Assembly: GCA_947570135.1 (NCBI GenBank)
Contig: CANOTP010000004.1
Location: forward strand, 62,001 to 126,000
Reading direction: 5' to 3'
From: an uncultured Candidatus Melainabacteria bacterium
Lineage (GTDB): Bacteria > Cyanobacteriota > Vampirovibrionia > Gastranaerophilales > Gastranaerophilaceae
Length of the DNA: 64,000 nucleotides
This document shows positions 33,650 to 43,117 of this stretch, piece after piece. The position numbers were made by a program, and so were the translations under genes. The notes below the pieces were generated by a model. The model did no database searches. It had not been told where the DNA came from and worked only from the letters and a program-made list of their open reading frames with translations. How positions within the stretch are numbered: the first letter of the stretch is position 1; each line of letters starts with the position of its first letter.

Positions 33650-34621
33650 ATGGTTATTGAACAAATTGATAGTAACATAAAGCATTCGAAAAATATATTA
33701 CTTGTATCGCATATAAATCCTGACGGTGACACTTTAGGTTCAATGTGCGCGATGTATTCGGCGATTAAAGACAATTACAGAAAAAAATGCGATATGGTTT
33801 GTGTTTCTGATATTCCTGTCACTTATAAGTTTATTCCTTATATTGATGAAGTCAAAAATATCGCGGAATTTGATTTGTCGCGCGAGTATGATTTGGTTAT
33901 AACACTTGATGTCGCGGCGTTAGACAGGTGTGTTGACGCGGGGGTATTGTTTGAAAGAGCCAAAAATACAATAAATATTGATCATCATCAGACAAATCCT
34001 TTGTATGCGGGGGTAAATTTAGTAAAACCCGACGCTTCTGCTACTGCTGAGGTTTTGGTCAATTTGTTTGAGGATATGGGGGTAAAGTTCTCTTTAGAAA
34101 CTGCAGTATGTTTGTACGTTGGTATTTTAACAGATACAGGAAGCTTCAAGTTCTCTAATACAACCACGAACACCTTAAATTGTGCCTCAAAACTTTTAGC
34201 GTTTGGGGTAAAGCCTGACGTGATATATCAAAAATGTTATGAATCACAATCCAAAGATATGGTTTTATTTCAAAGTTATTGTGTGAATAAAGCCGAATTT
34301 TGCAATGACGATAAAATTGCTTATACAATTGTTTATAAAAAAGACTTAGAAAAGTTTAATAATAAAGGTGAAGATTTTACTGACGGATTAACCGAGAAAC
34401 TTCGGGCTATTGTAACAACAGAGATTGCGTTTGTTGTAAAAGAAGTGGGAACGGGAATTTCAAAGGTTTCAATGCGCAGTAAAGAAAAAGATATAGCGCA
34501 GGTTTGCTCGGTGTTTGGCGGCGGCGGACACAAGCTCGCTGCAGGAGCTTTAATTAAGGCTAATCCTGAAAAAGCGGTTAAGATGATATTAAGTGAAATA
34601 AAAAATAAAAATTTATGTTAA
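33650..34621 (+). CDS. DHH-family phosphoesterase, NrnA-like
   Basis: A 323-residue enzyme of the bifunctional oligoribonuclease/pAp phosphatase family. Motifs: VSHINPDGDTLGS (DHH motif I region), LVITLDVAALDRC, NIDHHQTNPLYAG (DHH), LYVGILTDTGSFKFSNTT, and the DHHA1 glycine motif FGGGGHKLAAGALIK. It degrades short RNA or pAp. The start is taken as the ATG at 33650 (a TTG two codons earlier is in frame). TAATAT lies 6 bp before it, with no ribosome binding site. It overlaps the next gene by 7 bp. Confidence 0.9.
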   Translation: MVIEQIDSNIKHSKNILLVSHINPDGDTLGSMCAMYSAIKDNYRKKCDMVCVSDIPVTYKFIPYIDEVKNIAEFDLSREYDLVITLDVAALDRCVDAGVLFERAKNTINIDHHQTNPLYAGVNLVKPDASATAEVLVNLFEDMGVKFSLETAVCLYVGILTDTGSFKFSNTTTNTLNCASKLLAFGVKPDVIYQKCYESQSKDMVLFQSYCVNKAEFCNDDKIAYTIVYKKDLEKFNNKGEDFTDGLTEKLRAIVTTEIAFVVKEVGTGISKVSMRSKEKDIAQVCSVFGGGGHKLAAGALIKANPEKAVKMILSEIKNKNLC

Positions 34622-35535
34622 AAAAACTCTTAAAAAATAAATTTATACGCAGTTTGGTGCATCTTGTAAAATCGATTATCAAAAACGATTTTTACGGAAT
34701 GGCAGCCGAAATGGGATTTATGCTTGTTGTCGGGATTTTTCCGTTTATGTTATTTTTAATGGCGGTTTTCGGTTGGCTCGGGAACAGGTCTTACTTGGAT
34801 TCGATTTTAAGGGTTTTATCAAACATTATGCCAATGCAGGCTATGAATTTACTAAAATCCGTGCTTGAAGAAACAATGATTTTTAACCACGGTAAACTAC
34901 TTGCAATTATCGGGATTATAACAACAATTGTGCTTTCGACAAACGGGGTTGCGGTTGTGTTGAAAGGGTTAAATCGGGCTTACAAAGTAGAAGAAACAAG
35001 AAGTTTTATTTATACGAGAATTTTGTCGTTTTTAATGGTTTTTGTTAATTTTCTGGTTCTGTTTTTGACGATAAACATAATAATTTTCGGGAAAGTTATT
35101 ATAATGTTTCTTGTTGCGCATTTTAATATGTCAAAAGGTGTTGCGCTGACGATTTTAACTTTGCGTTGGCCTGTTTCGTTTTTAGCATTATACTTAATGG
35201 CGTTTTTAAGTTACTATATTCTGCCCGATTTGAGAGGAAATGATGCTTATAAGCGTAAAAGTGCACTCCCCGGGACTGTATTTTTTACAACTTTTTGGTT
35301 AGCGGGTTCGTGGGGATTTTCGGTTTATGTTAATAATTTAAGTACTTATAACCTTGTATACGGTACAATCGGTGCGTTTTTTATATTGATGTTCTGGCTT
35401 TACTACACCTCAATATTACTACTTATTGGCGGGGAGATTAATTCACAGGTTTATAACCGCTTAACAACGCGTTCTAATGAGTTACGGGAAGAGATTGCAA
35501 ACCTGCCTCGTCCGAATAGAAAAACAGATAATTAA
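34615..35535 (+). CDS. YihY/BrkB-like inner membrane protein
   Basis: A 306-residue membrane protein with about six hydrophobic helices. Family segments: FYGMAAEMGFMLVVGIFPFMLFLMAVFG, IIGIITTIVLSTNGV, ALTILTLRWPVSFLALYL, SALPGTVFFTTFWLAGSWGFSVYV, and FILMFWLYYTSILLLIGGEINSQ. The family was once called ribonuclease BN, now regarded as wrong; its real function is open. Overlaps the nrnA-like gene by 7 bp. Confidence 0.88.
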   Translation: MLKKLLKNKFIRSLVHLVKSIIKNDFYGMAAEMGFMLVVGIFPFMLFLMAVFGWLGNRSYLDSILRVLSNIMPMQAMNLLKSVLEETMIFNHGKLLAIIGIITTIVLSTNGVAVVLKGLNRAYKVEETRSFIYTRILSFLMVFVNFLVLFLTINIIIFGKVIIMFLVAHFNMSKGVALTILTLRWPVSFLALYLMAFLSYYILPDLRGNDAYKRKSALPGTVFFTTFWLAGSWGFSVYVNNLSTYNLVYGTIGAFFILMFWLYYTSILLLIGGEINSQVYNRLTTRSNELREEIANLPRPNRKTDN

Positions 35536-35625
35536 TAATTCTTAATATATTTTATGTATATAAAGCAATAATGATTTATATATTGTTTTTATATATACAT
35601 AGGGGATATATTAAGGAGAAAATTT

Positions 35626-36876
35626 ATGGGAAATTTGTCTGTTGGGGAATTGAACAGTCTGTATCAGACGTTATCCGCTTCGCGTGTGACAAAACCGAGT
35701 ACGCTTAAAGTAAGTTCTGTCGGGCTTTTGAACTTTAATGCAATTAATATGGATAAACAGGAGCTCTTAGATTTTATTAATGACGTTTTATCAAATGAAT
35801 ATCTTGATACGGAATTGAAAATAAAGATTTTACAGGTTTTATTGGAGATGTTGGAAAAAGAAATGGGTAAGACTCCAAGTCCGGAACCTGTGCCGAATCC
35901 AACTCCTGCACCTGAGCCTACTCCTGGTCCAATACCTGAACCGAAGCCAGTACCGATTCCAGTACCGATTCCGACGCAGCCTACCGTGCCTGAGGAGTAT
36001 CCCGAAATTGATACTAACGGGGTAATTGAATCTTTCGGTCAAGGTCAGACAGGTGATTGCTATTTACTGTCTTCACTTATGGCTTTGGCATCAAACGAAA
36101 AAGGTGCTGAAATATTAAAAAATAATATTGTAAAAAATTCAGACGGAAGCGTTACGATAACTCTTCCGGGGGCTAAAGTTGCAGATAAAGAATTAAAAAA
36201 GGACGGGTTTGTTTCTAATATTACGGGGACATATACTATTACAAAGGAAGAATTTTATAATGCACGTCAAAGTGGTAAGTATTCAAGAGGCGACGATGAT
36301 GTGTTGTTATATGAATTAGCTTTTGAAAAATACAGAGAACAAATTATTCAAACTCAGTCTGTCAATAATAGTCAAGCACATTTTGATGTCGGTCATTATG
36401 TAGGCGGAGGAACTTTAGCCAATCCGTTGAATGGCGGACTTGAAGTCGATGCAATGTATGTGTTGACTGCTAATATGGGAACTGAGTTTTCTATTAGTGA
36501 AAATAAGGATGTTGTTACAGAGTTACCTAAAGCCTATAGTTTTAAACCTTCGTCTGTAGAATTGGAAAAAGATCAAGCATCAAGGCGTGAAATTGACATA
36601 TGCTTAAAACGTTTTGAAAGAGATCCTGAAAGATATGCTTTATGTACGGCTTTTAAAAGTTCTAAGACAAGCGGACATGCTTATCACTTGAAGAAAGTTT
36701 CGGGAAATAAGGTTATTTTGGTAAATCCTTGGGATTCCGATAAAGAAATTGTTATGTCAAAAGATGAATTTTTGCGTAAAGCTGAATGTATTACTGTATG
36801 GGATACCGAAGAAAAAGGTATATTGCGTGATATAAAGGATTTCGCAGGCGATGTTTGGGAAAATCTGTTTGCCTAA
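35626..36876 (+). CDS. Calpain-like cysteine protease with Pro-rich linker
   Basis: A 416-residue protein. N-terminal helical region (residues 1-80), then a proline-rich linker of repeated PEP/PIP/PVP units (about 85-120), then a C2-type papain-fold domain. The Cys motif GQGQTGDCYLLSSLMAL has catalytic Cys145, SGHAYHLKKV has His351 and LVNPWD has Asn367, in the order of the calpain triad. Calpain domains are uncommon in bacteria and usually secreted or surface linked. No signal peptide is seen. AAGGAG precedes the ATG. Substrate and location are unknown. Confidence 0.85.
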   Translation: MGNLSVGELNSLYQTLSASRVTKPSTLKVSSVGLLNFNAINMDKQELLDFINDVLSNEYLDTELKIKILQVLLEMLEKEMGKTPSPEPVPNPTPAPEPTPGPIPEPKPVPIPVPIPTQPTVPEEYPEIDTNGVIESFGQGQTGDCYLLSSLMALASNEKGAEILKNNIVKNSDGSVTITLPGAKVADKELKKDGFVSNITGTYTITKEEFYNARQSGKYSRGDDDVLLYELAFEKYREQIIQTQSVNNSQAHFDVGHYVGGGTLANPLNGGLEVDAMYVLTANMGTEFSISENKDVVTELPKAYSFKPSSVELEKDQASRREIDICLKRFERDPERYALCTAFKSSKTSGHAYHLKKVSGNKVILVNPWDSDKEIVMSKDEFLRKAECITVWDTEEKGILRDIKDFAGDVWENLFA

Positions 36877-36889
36877 ATTATACCCTGAC

Positions 36890-36918
36890 TTTACATTTAT
36901 ACCTGTTCTTGTTATCAT
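36890..36918 (+). promoter_or_regulatory. Promoter of prfA with start at the ATG
   Basis: TTTACA at 36890-36895, 17-bp spacer, TATCAT at 36913-36918, then 6 bp to the prfA ATG at 36925. No ribosome binding site is present. Confidence 0.65.
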
Positions 36919-36924
36919 TCAGGT

Positions 36925-38007
36925 ATGAAAGATATGTTAGATAAAATTTTGCAAATTGAGCAAAAATATAAAGAATTAGGCGAAACCTTGTCAGATCCTG
37001 CGGTTATTCAGGATTATAACAAGTTCAGAGATTTGTCAAAACAGAGAAAATCAATGGAAGAAACCGTTGAACTGTATTACAAATGGAAAGAAACAACCGA
37101 TGCTATAGAAGACGCAAGACAAATGCTTTTTGAAGAAAAAGACGAAGAAATGCGTTCATTCTTAAAAGCCGAAATGGAAGAAAACGAAGCAAAAATTCCT
37201 GAGTTTGAAGAAAGGATGAAGGTTCTTCTTCTTCCCCGCGACCCTATGGATGATAAAGATATTATGCTTGAAATCAGAGGCGGAGCAGGCGGTGATGAAG
37301 CAAATATTTTCGCAGGCGATTTGATGCGTATGTATTTAAGATACGCAGATAAAATGGGCTGGCAGACTCAAATTTTAAGCAAAACCGATTGTGAAGCAGG
37401 CGGAGTTTCAGAAGTTATCATTTCTATGAAAGGTGACAGTATTTTCTCTCGATTGAAATACGAATCAGGTGTTCACAGAGTTCAAAGGGTTCCCGCTACA
37501 GAATCCCAAGGCAGAGTTCATACCTCAACCGCAACCGTTGCTGTTATGCCTCAGGTTGATGATGTTGAAGTGAACCTGAATATGAACGATGTTGAAATTA
37601 CAACAGCCCGTTCTGGCGGTGCAGGCGGTCAAAACGTTAACAAAGTCGAAACCGCAGCCAGAGTATTTCACAAACCTACAGGAATCATGATTTTCTGTAC
37701 GGAAGAACGTTCTCAATTGCAAAACAAAGAACGTGCTTTGGAAATTCTTAAAGCAAAACTTTACGATATGGAAGTTCAAAAACAAACCAAGGAAATTACG
37801 GATTTAAGACGTTCCCAAGTCGGTTCGGGTGACCGTTCCGAACGTATCAGAACATATAATTTCCCTCAAGGCAGATTAACCGATCACAGGCTTAATCACA
37901 ACTTAAACGTGTGGACGGTTATTGACGGCGAAATTGATGAACTTATTGATTTGCTGATAGAATATGACCAAAAGTTGAAGTTAGAAAAGTTGGCTCAGGT
38001 AGATTAA
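36925..38007 (+). CDS. prfA: Peptide chain release factor 1
   Basis: Releases the nascent chain at UAA and UAG. The class I release factor motif [14 protein letters not shown] carries the catalytic [23 protein letters not shown] contains the PAT tripeptide that distinguishes RF1 from RF2 (SPF). The 360-residue length is normal. Its presence supports UAG being a stop codon here, which bears on the amber-interrupted prepilin at 10390. It is followed 11 bp later by ylxR, ahead of infB. The message appears leaderless. Confidence 0.97.
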   Translation: MKDMLDKILQIEQKYKELGETLSDPAVIQDYNKFRDLSKQRKSMEETVELYYKWKETTDAIEDARQMLFEEKDEEMRSFLKAEMEENEAKIPEFEERMKVLLLPRDPMDDKDIMLEIRGGAGGDEANIFAGDLMRMYLRYADKMGWQTQILSKTDCEAGGVSEVIISMKGDSIFSRLKYESGVHRVQRVPATESQGRVHTSTATVAVMPQVDDVEVNLNMNDVEITTARSGGAGGQNVNKVETAARVFHKPTGIMIFCTEERSQLQNKERALEILKAKLYDMEVQKQTKEITDLRRSQVGSGDRSERIRTYNFPQGRLTDHRLNHNLNVWTVIDGEIDELIDLLIEYDQKLKLEKLAQVD

Positions 38008-38018
38008 GAGGTGATTTG

Positions 38019-38273
38019 GTGACGGAAAGAAGATGTGTTAGCTGTTGGCAGGTGAAAGACAGAGATGAATTAATAAAAATTACTGCCGATAACACTACTT
38101 CAAAGCCTGTTATAAACCCAAATTCCACCACATTTGGCAGATCAGCATATCTTTGCTATAATAAATCTTGTATAGAAGCAGCTTTTAAAAAAAATAAATT
38201 GGGAAAGCATTTAAAAACGCAAGTCCCGAACGAATTGAAAGGACAGTTATTAGATGAGTTACGAAACAGTTAG
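38019..38273 (+). CDS. ylxR: YlxR family RNA-binding protein (DUF448, RnpM)
   Basis: An 84-residue protein. The GTG at 38019 fits AGAGGTGA better than the TTG one codon before. Family segments: TERRCVSCWQVKDRDELIKI, GRSAYLCYNKSCIEAAFKKN and KLGKHL. YlxR is usually encoded between nusA and infB; here nusA is replaced upstream by prfA while infB follows with a 20-bp overlap. The family binds RNA, including RNase P RNA in B. subtilis and relatives. Confidence 0.9.
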   Translation: MTERRCVSCWQVKDRDELIKITADNTTSKPVINPNSTTFGRSAYLCYNKSCIEAAFKKNKLGKHLKTQVPNELKGQLLDELRNS

Positions 38274-40779
38274 AATAAGTGAATTAGCAAAAGAACTTGG
38301 GCTTCCGAGTAAAGAAGTCGTAGAAAAGTTTGCGCAAATCGGAGTTACGGGTAAGACTCATTCAAGCACTGTTACAAAAGATCAAATCAGCAGATTGAAA
38401 GATTTCATCGCGAACGGCGGTGTAAAAAAAGCTTCAAAACCAAAGGCTTTTGTCGTAAAAAAAGCAAAACCTGCAGAAGAACCCACAGTAGAAAAAGCTG
38501 TTGAAGAAAAGTCCGAAACTCCTGCAAAAGCGGAACCTCAGGTTAGAATAGAACGTGTTGAGCGACCAAAAGTGGAAAAAGCAAAACCCGTCAGTCGTTT
38601 GGAAATCGTCAGAAGAGCTCCTCGTCCGACAGAAGGTACGGCAGCTCCGACCCGTCGCGAAAGATCTGAAAGACCGCAAAGAGGTGACAGACCGTTTAAC
38701 AGATCGGAAAGACCTGCGCGTCCTGACAGACCGCAAAGAGGTGATAAGCCTGCAACTCCAAGAGAAGGTGCAGCAGATAAAAAACAACCGCTTCAACGTC
38801 GTATTATTCCGCAGGAAATCTACGATAACAAACCGGGTACTCCAGCAGGGGCTAAACGCAGACCTGACGGTAAGAAAAAAGAAAAAGATTTTAATTCTAA
38901 AAAAGAAGAACAGGAAAGAATTTCTTTAGAAAAAGCCGCAGCTCAGCATCATAAAAAGAAAGTTCAAAAAGCCGAGGAAGTCGAAGAAGTTAAACAAATA
39001 GTCGTTAATCAGGCTATGACAATTTCTGAGTTGTCAGAAAAAATTAAGAAAACTCCTGCAGAAATCGTTAAGTTCTTAATGCTTAACGGTGTTATGGCAA
39101 CGGTTAACCAGCTTATTGACGTTGATGTTATTAAAAAAGTTTGCGCCGAGTATGATTTAGAGGTTCTTGAAGAAGACTTAGACGCATTTATCGAACAAGA
39201 ACTTGAAAAAGAAGAAAAAGCAAAAGCACTTTCAGAAATTGATAAAAAATTATTGAAAAAACGTGCTCCTGTTATAAGTATCATGGGTCACGTTGACCAC
39301 GGTAAAACAACCTTATTAGACAGTATTCGTGCTTCAAAACACAAGATTGTATCAACCGAAGTCGGCGGAATTACCCAATCTATCGGTGCTTATACCGTAT
39401 TTTTAGGCGACAATAGCGATAAGAAAATTGTCTTCCTGGATACCCCGGGGCACGAAGCGTTTACGGAAATGAGAGCACGTGGTGCGAAGGCTACTGATAT
39501 TGCAATTCTTGTTGTTGCAGCGGATGACGGTATTATGCCTCAAACAATTGAAGCGATTAACCACGCGAAAGCTGCTGAAATACCTATTATTGTTGCTGTT
39601 AACAAGATTGATAAGCCTGGGGCAAACCCTGATAAAGTTTTACAGCAGTTAACCGAACACGGACTTGTTCCTGAAGATTGGGGCGGAGATACGATTACTG
39701 TTAAAGTTTCAGCACTTCAAGGTACAGGTATTGACGAATTGTTGGAATATATTCTGCTTGTTGCAGATGTCCAAGATTTGAAGGCAAATCCTAAAGCTGA
39801 AGCTTCAGGTGTTGTAATTGAAGCAAACTTAGATAAAGGTAAAGGTCCTGTTGCAACGTTATTGGTTCAAAACGGAACCTTAAGAGCAGGTAACTGTATC
39901 GTTGTCGGAACTGCATGCGGCAGGGTTCGTGCGTTGTTATCAGACAGCGGTGAAAGAATTCAAAAAGCTGAACCTTCTACTCCTGTTGAGGTTTTAGGTT
40001 TATCAGAAGTCCCTCAGGCAGGTGATTATTTCGAAGTTGTTAAAAACGAAAAAGAAATGAAATCAATTATTGCAGACAGAAAAGAAAAAGAACGTGATAA
40101 GCGTTTGGAAGCAATGCTCCCTGCGCATATCAGAAAAGAATCCGTTGCGGGTGATGATGCAATTCCTCAACTGAATTTGATTATTAAAGCAAACACCCAC
40201 GGTTCTGCGGAAGCTGTAGCTCAAGCTATTGCAGGTGTTGAATCTAAAGAGATTACAACAAAAATCATCCACGTTGGTGTAGGTAATATCTCAGAAGCTG
40301 ATGTTATGCTTGCTGCTGCATCAAACGCTTTAATCTTAGGATTTACGGTTAAGGAAGATTCTAATGCGCTTGCATCTGCTGAGCGTGAAGGTGTTACAAT
40401 CAAGAAATACGATATTATTTACCAATTGTTGGAAGATATTGAAAAAACATTATTATCACTTCTTGAACCTGAAATTAAAGAAGTTGAACTTGGTAAAGCC
40501 GAAGTTCGTCAGGTATTCACAATCGGTAAAACCAACAAAATTGCAGGATGTTATGTCTTGGAAGGTAAGATTGTACGCTCAAAAGATGCAGTACTTATCA
40601 GAAACGGTGAAGAAATATTCCGCGGTGCAATTGATCAGTTGAAACGTTTCAAAGATGACGTTAAAGAGGTTGCTCAAGGTTTTGAATGCGGTATTTCATT
40701 CAGCAAGTTTAATGATATTCAAGAAGGCGATATTATTGAAGTTTCAACAACCGAAGAAGTTGAAAGAAAAAGTTTATAG
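38254..40779 (+). CDS. infB: Translation initiation factor IF-2
   Basis: An 841-residue GTPase that brings initiator tRNA to the 30S subunit. N-terminal IF2_N helix ([20 protein letters not shown]), a long basic/Pro-rich variable region (residues about 65-235, with repeated [11 protein letters not shown] units), a second IF2_N-like segment at about 250-300, then the G domain with [19 protein letters not shown] and NKIDKPGA, and domains II-IV to the C-terminus. Starts within the last 20 bp of ylxR. The usual downstream partners rbfA and truB are separated from it by a prepilin/regulator cassette. Confidence 0.97.
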   Translation: MSYETVRISELAKELGLPSKEVVEKFAQIGVTGKTHSSTVTKDQISRLKDFIANGGVKKASKPKAFVVKKAKPAEEPTVEKAVEEKSETPAKAEPQVRIERVERPKVEKAKPVSRLEIVRRAPRPTEGTAAPTRRERSERPQRGDRPFNRSERPARPDRPQRGDKPATPREGAADKKQPLQRRIIPQEIYDNKPGTPAGAKRRPDGKKKEKDFNSKKEEQERISLEKAAAQHHKKKVQKAEEVEEVKQIVVNQAMTISELSEKIKKTPAEIVKFLMLNGVMATVNQLIDVDVIKKVCAEYDLEVLEEDLDAFIEQELEKEEKAKALSEIDKKLLKKRAPVISIMGHVDHGKTTLLDSIRASKHKIVSTEVGGITQSIGAYTVFLGDNSDKKIVFLDTPGHEAFTEMRARGAKATDIAILVVAADDGIMPQTIEAINHAKAAEIPIIVAVNKIDKPGANPDKVLQQLTEHGLVPEDWGGDTITVKVSALQGTGIDELLEYILLVADVQDLKANPKAEASGVVIEANLDKGKGPVATLLVQNGTLRAGNCIVVGTACGRVRALLSDSGERIQKAEPSTPVEVLGLSEVPQAGDYFEVVKNEKEMKSIIADRKEKERDKRLEAMLPAHIRKESVAGDDAIPQLNLIIKANTHGSAEAVAQAIAGVESKEITTKIIHVGVGNISEADVMLAAASNALILGFTVKEDSNALASAEREGVTIKKYDIIYQLLEDIEKTLLSLLEPEIKEVELGKAEVRQVFTIGKTNKIAGCYVLEGKIVRSKDAVLIRNGEEIFRGAIDQLKRFKDDVKEVAQGFECGISFSKFNDIQEGDIIEVSTTEEVERKSL

Positions 40780-40796
40780 GAAAAAATATCTTTCAG

Positions 40797-41516
40797 TTAT
40801 TTGACTTTTTTCTTCCAAACATCATTTGGAATTGTCCAGCCATTGTTTTTTACTCTTGCTAAACAAAACATTCCGGCAATCTTCCCTGTTGCATTAGCCG
40901 AACAATTCTTATTAATGTCTTCTAATGTTTTATCTTGTCCTGCTGATATTAATCCGTTTTCGGTCATTACAACTGCGTAAATATCTTTTCCTATGATATT
41001 TGGTGGAGCCATTCCATTTGCATCAATATATAGTGCTATACTTATTTTTGTTGCATTTATACCAAATATGCTTGAGAGCTGGCTTGGGCGATACCAATCT
41101 ATTACTATATTAGTTCCGTTTATTAGCTGAACAATTACCATATCGTATGAACCTATACCTATTCCCGGGGTATCAAAGGCGATAGATGTTCCCGATAAGG
41201 TCTTATTTTTTTGTGTGTGCCAGCATCCGGCTTTATCATAACAAACTCTGTTGTATTTAACATAAGGTGCCAAATATGTATTGAACCAGCTTTTCATATT
41301 ACTCATACCGCTTGTTCCCAAGTATTGGTCTAATGCAATGTCATCGGCTTCGGCTGATTTCATTGCTTGTTGTAATATAGAATATGTTTCTTTTAAATTG
41401 GTTTCGACTACGCGCTTTTGGTAGTTTGATATAAGATTTGGAATAGTTATCGCTGCAACAACTCCGATAATTCCAAGAGTTATTAGTGTTTCTGCCAATG
41501 TGAATGCTTTTTTCAT
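40797..41516 (-). CDS. Prepilin-like protein inserted between infB and rbfA
   Basis: A 239-residue protein with leader MKKAFTLAETLITLGIIGVV (Ala/Phe cleavage, Glu5), followed by the shared NLISNYQKRVVETNLKETYS region. It has an inner Cys pair (RVCYDKAGCW), then LYIDANGMAPPNIIGKDIYAV, a late Cys pair and NNGWTIPNDVW. It is convergent with infB (17 bp apart) and divergent from the small HTH-like gene at 41620. A TTGACA promoter (complement 41595-41600) drives it. Confidence 0.9.
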   Translation of the reverse strand: MKKAFTLAETLITLGIIGVVAAITIPNLISNYQKRVVETNLKETYSILQQAMKSAEADDIALDQYLGTSGMSNMKSWFNTYLAPYVKYNRVCYDKAGCWHTQKNKTLSGTSIAFDTPGIGIGSYDMVIVQLINGTNIVIDWYRPSQLSSIFGINATKISIALYIDANGMAPPNIIGKDIYAVVMTENGLISAGQDKTLEDINKNCSANATGKIAGMFCLARVKNNGWTIPNDVWKKKVK

Positions 41517-41571
41517 GTGCCTACCTTTACAAACTATTAATTATTTTCAAAAAATATGAAATATATTCATT

Positions 41572-41613
41572 AATATACACATATTTTCATAATTTGTCAA
41601 TAAAAATTATAAT
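41572..41613. promoter_or_regulatory. Overlapping divergent promoters: prepilin (-) and small regulator (+)
   Basis: Minus strand: TTGACA (complement of 41595-41600), 17-bp spacer, TATATT (complement of 41572-41577). Plus strand: TATAAT at 41608-41613, 6 bp before the regulator ATG. The 7-bp distance between the regulator -10 and the prepilin -35 is identical to the locus at 11100-11141. Confidence 0.7.
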
Positions 41614-41619
41614 AACTCT

Positions 41620-41844
41620 ATGCGTGTAAAAGAAGAAGTAAAAATAATGCTTGGTTCAAAATGTATGACCTTAACAGAGTTGGCAAGGCGTATGACGGAA
41701 TTAAGCGGCAAAAATTATTCGCAAAGTTTACTTTCTCATAAACTTAAGGATGAATCTTTAAGATATTCGGAAATGAAACTTATTTGTAAAATTCTGGGCT
41801 ACAGAATTTATATTGATATTGATGAAATCCGACTGGGGCGTTAA
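41620..41844 (+). CDS. Small helix-turn-helix-like protein paired with a prepilin (type A)
   Basis: A 74-residue protein homologous to the one at 11148. Helical segments KEEVKIMLGSKCMTLTELAR and NYSQSLLSHKLKDESLRYSE fit a compact HTH. The C-terminus KILGYRIYIDIDEI matches [13 protein letters not shown] of the paralogue. Likely a DNA-binding regulator of the divergent prepilin. There is no ribosome binding site, and TATAAT lies 6 bp before the ATG. Followed 44 bp later by rbfA, so rbfA-truB may be read from this promoter too. Confidence 0.75.
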   Translation: MRVKEEVKIMLGSKCMTLTELARRMTELSGKNYSQSLLSHKLKDESLRYSEMKLICKILGYRIYIDIDEIRLGR

Positions 41845-41888
41845 AATTTTTAATTTTATGTTATAATCCTTGTATTAAGGAGAAAATT

Positions 41889-42233
41889 ATGACATTACGA
41901 AACGAAAGAGTTAGAAAAGAATTAATGCGTGATATATCTGAAATCTTGAGAAAAGAAGTCAGAGGTTTAGAAGGTGTTGTATCTATTGTAGATATAGAAG
42001 TTTCTCATGATAATTCTTTTGCAAAAGTTATATATAGCGTTTTAGGATCTGAAGAGCAGATTGAAAAAACAAAAGCCGTAATAGAAAAAAGTACCCCGAA
42101 TATTCGCTATCATGTCGGAAAAATGTTAAGACTTCGATTGACACCTGAGCTTCGTTTTGTTTATTCAAACGGTCTTGAGGAAGGTTCAAGAGTAACCGAG
42201 TTGATTAATAAGATTTCCCGCGGAGAGCTTTAA
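41889..42233 (+). CDS. rbfA: Ribosome-binding factor A
   Basis: A 114-residue KH-fold protein for 16S rRNA 5' end maturation. Segments: NERVRKELMRDISEILRKEV, VVSIVDIEVSHDNSFAKVIY, IRYHVGKMLRLRLTPELRFVY. It has an AAGGAG site. It overlaps truB by 1 bp. In most bacteria rbfA follows infB directly; here the prepilin/regulator pair lies between them. Confidence 0.95.
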   Translation: MTLRNERVRKELMRDISEILRKEVRGLEGVVSIVDIEVSHDNSFAKVIYSVLGSEEQIEKTKAVIEKSTPNIRYHVGKMLRLRLTPELRFVYSNGLEEGSRVTELINKISRGEL

Positions 42234-43117
42234 TGACTCAATCGGCGGAAGTGTTGTTAGGTTTTGTTAATATTTATAAACCAAAAGGTTTAACCTCGCA
42301 TGATGTTATAAGCAGACTTCGCCGAATTACTCATATAAAACAAATAGGACATACTGGGACTTTAGACCCTTTTGCGGTTGGGGTTTTGCCTGTCGGAATC
42401 GGCAAGGCTACAAAGCTTTTTGAGTATCTGGATGATGATAAACAGTATCTTGCAACCGTTCAGTTCGGGCAAAATACTGATACCTATGATATAGAAGGTC
42501 AAGTTACCAAAACTTTTGATAAAAAAGTTACCCGCGCGGAAGTTGAAATTGCGTTAAAGTCTTTTGAAGGTGAGATTTTTCAGGTTCCGCCTATATATTC
42601 AGCTATAAAGGTTAAGGGTAAAAAGCTTTACGAATACGCAAGAGAAGGAAAAGATGTAAAAATTGAATCCCGCAGAGTTTTTATTGATAAAATCGAATTA
42701 AAAGAGTTTGATGAAACCAATCAATCTGCAAAAATTTTAATCGGCTGCTCAAAAGGAACATATATTCGTTCTATTGCTTATGATTTAGGTAAAATGTTAG
42801 GCTGTGGTGGTTATTTAACGGCACTTGAACGCACAAAAGCAGGAAAGTTTAGGTTTGAAAATTCCATAAAATTAGAAGATTTGACAGATATTGATGAGGT
42901 AAAAGAAAATCTTATTTCGCCGCTTGATGTTATGGAAAATCCTGTTTATGAGCTGAGTGAAGATGAACGAATCAGGGTTTCTCACGGAAATTTTTTATAT
43001 AATAAAAACTTTAAGGATGAAGATATTGTTTTTTTGATTTATAGTGGTAAAATACATGCAGTAGGAAAAGTTGAGCAAAGTAAAATTTTAGTTAAGAAAG
43101 TATTTGAGGTTATATGA
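42233..43117 (+). CDS. truB: tRNA pseudouridine-55 synthase
   Basis: Makes pseudouridine 55 in the T loop of tRNA. The catalytic motif is HTGTLDPFAVGVLPVGIGKAT with Asp at GTLD. Other family segments: GFVNIYKPKGLTSHDV, QVPPIYSAIKVKGKKLYEYAR, and CSKGTYIRSIAYDLGKMLGC. The 294-residue length is normal. Starts on the last base of the rbfA stop; the next gene overlaps its end by 4 bp. Confidence 0.96.
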   Translation: MTQSAEVLLGFVNIYKPKGLTSHDVISRLRRITHIKQIGHTGTLDPFAVGVLPVGIGKATKLFEYLDDDKQYLATVQFGQNTDTYDIEGQVTKTFDKKVTRAEVEIALKSFEGEIFQVPPIYSAIKVKGKKLYEYAREGKDVKIESRRVFIDKIELKEFDETNQSAKILIGCSKGTYIRSIAYDLGKMLGCGGYLTALERTKAGKFRFENSIKLEDLTDIDEVKENLISPLDVMENPVYELSEDERIRVSHGNFLYNKNFKDEDIVFLIYSGKIHAVGKVEQSKILVKKVFEVI

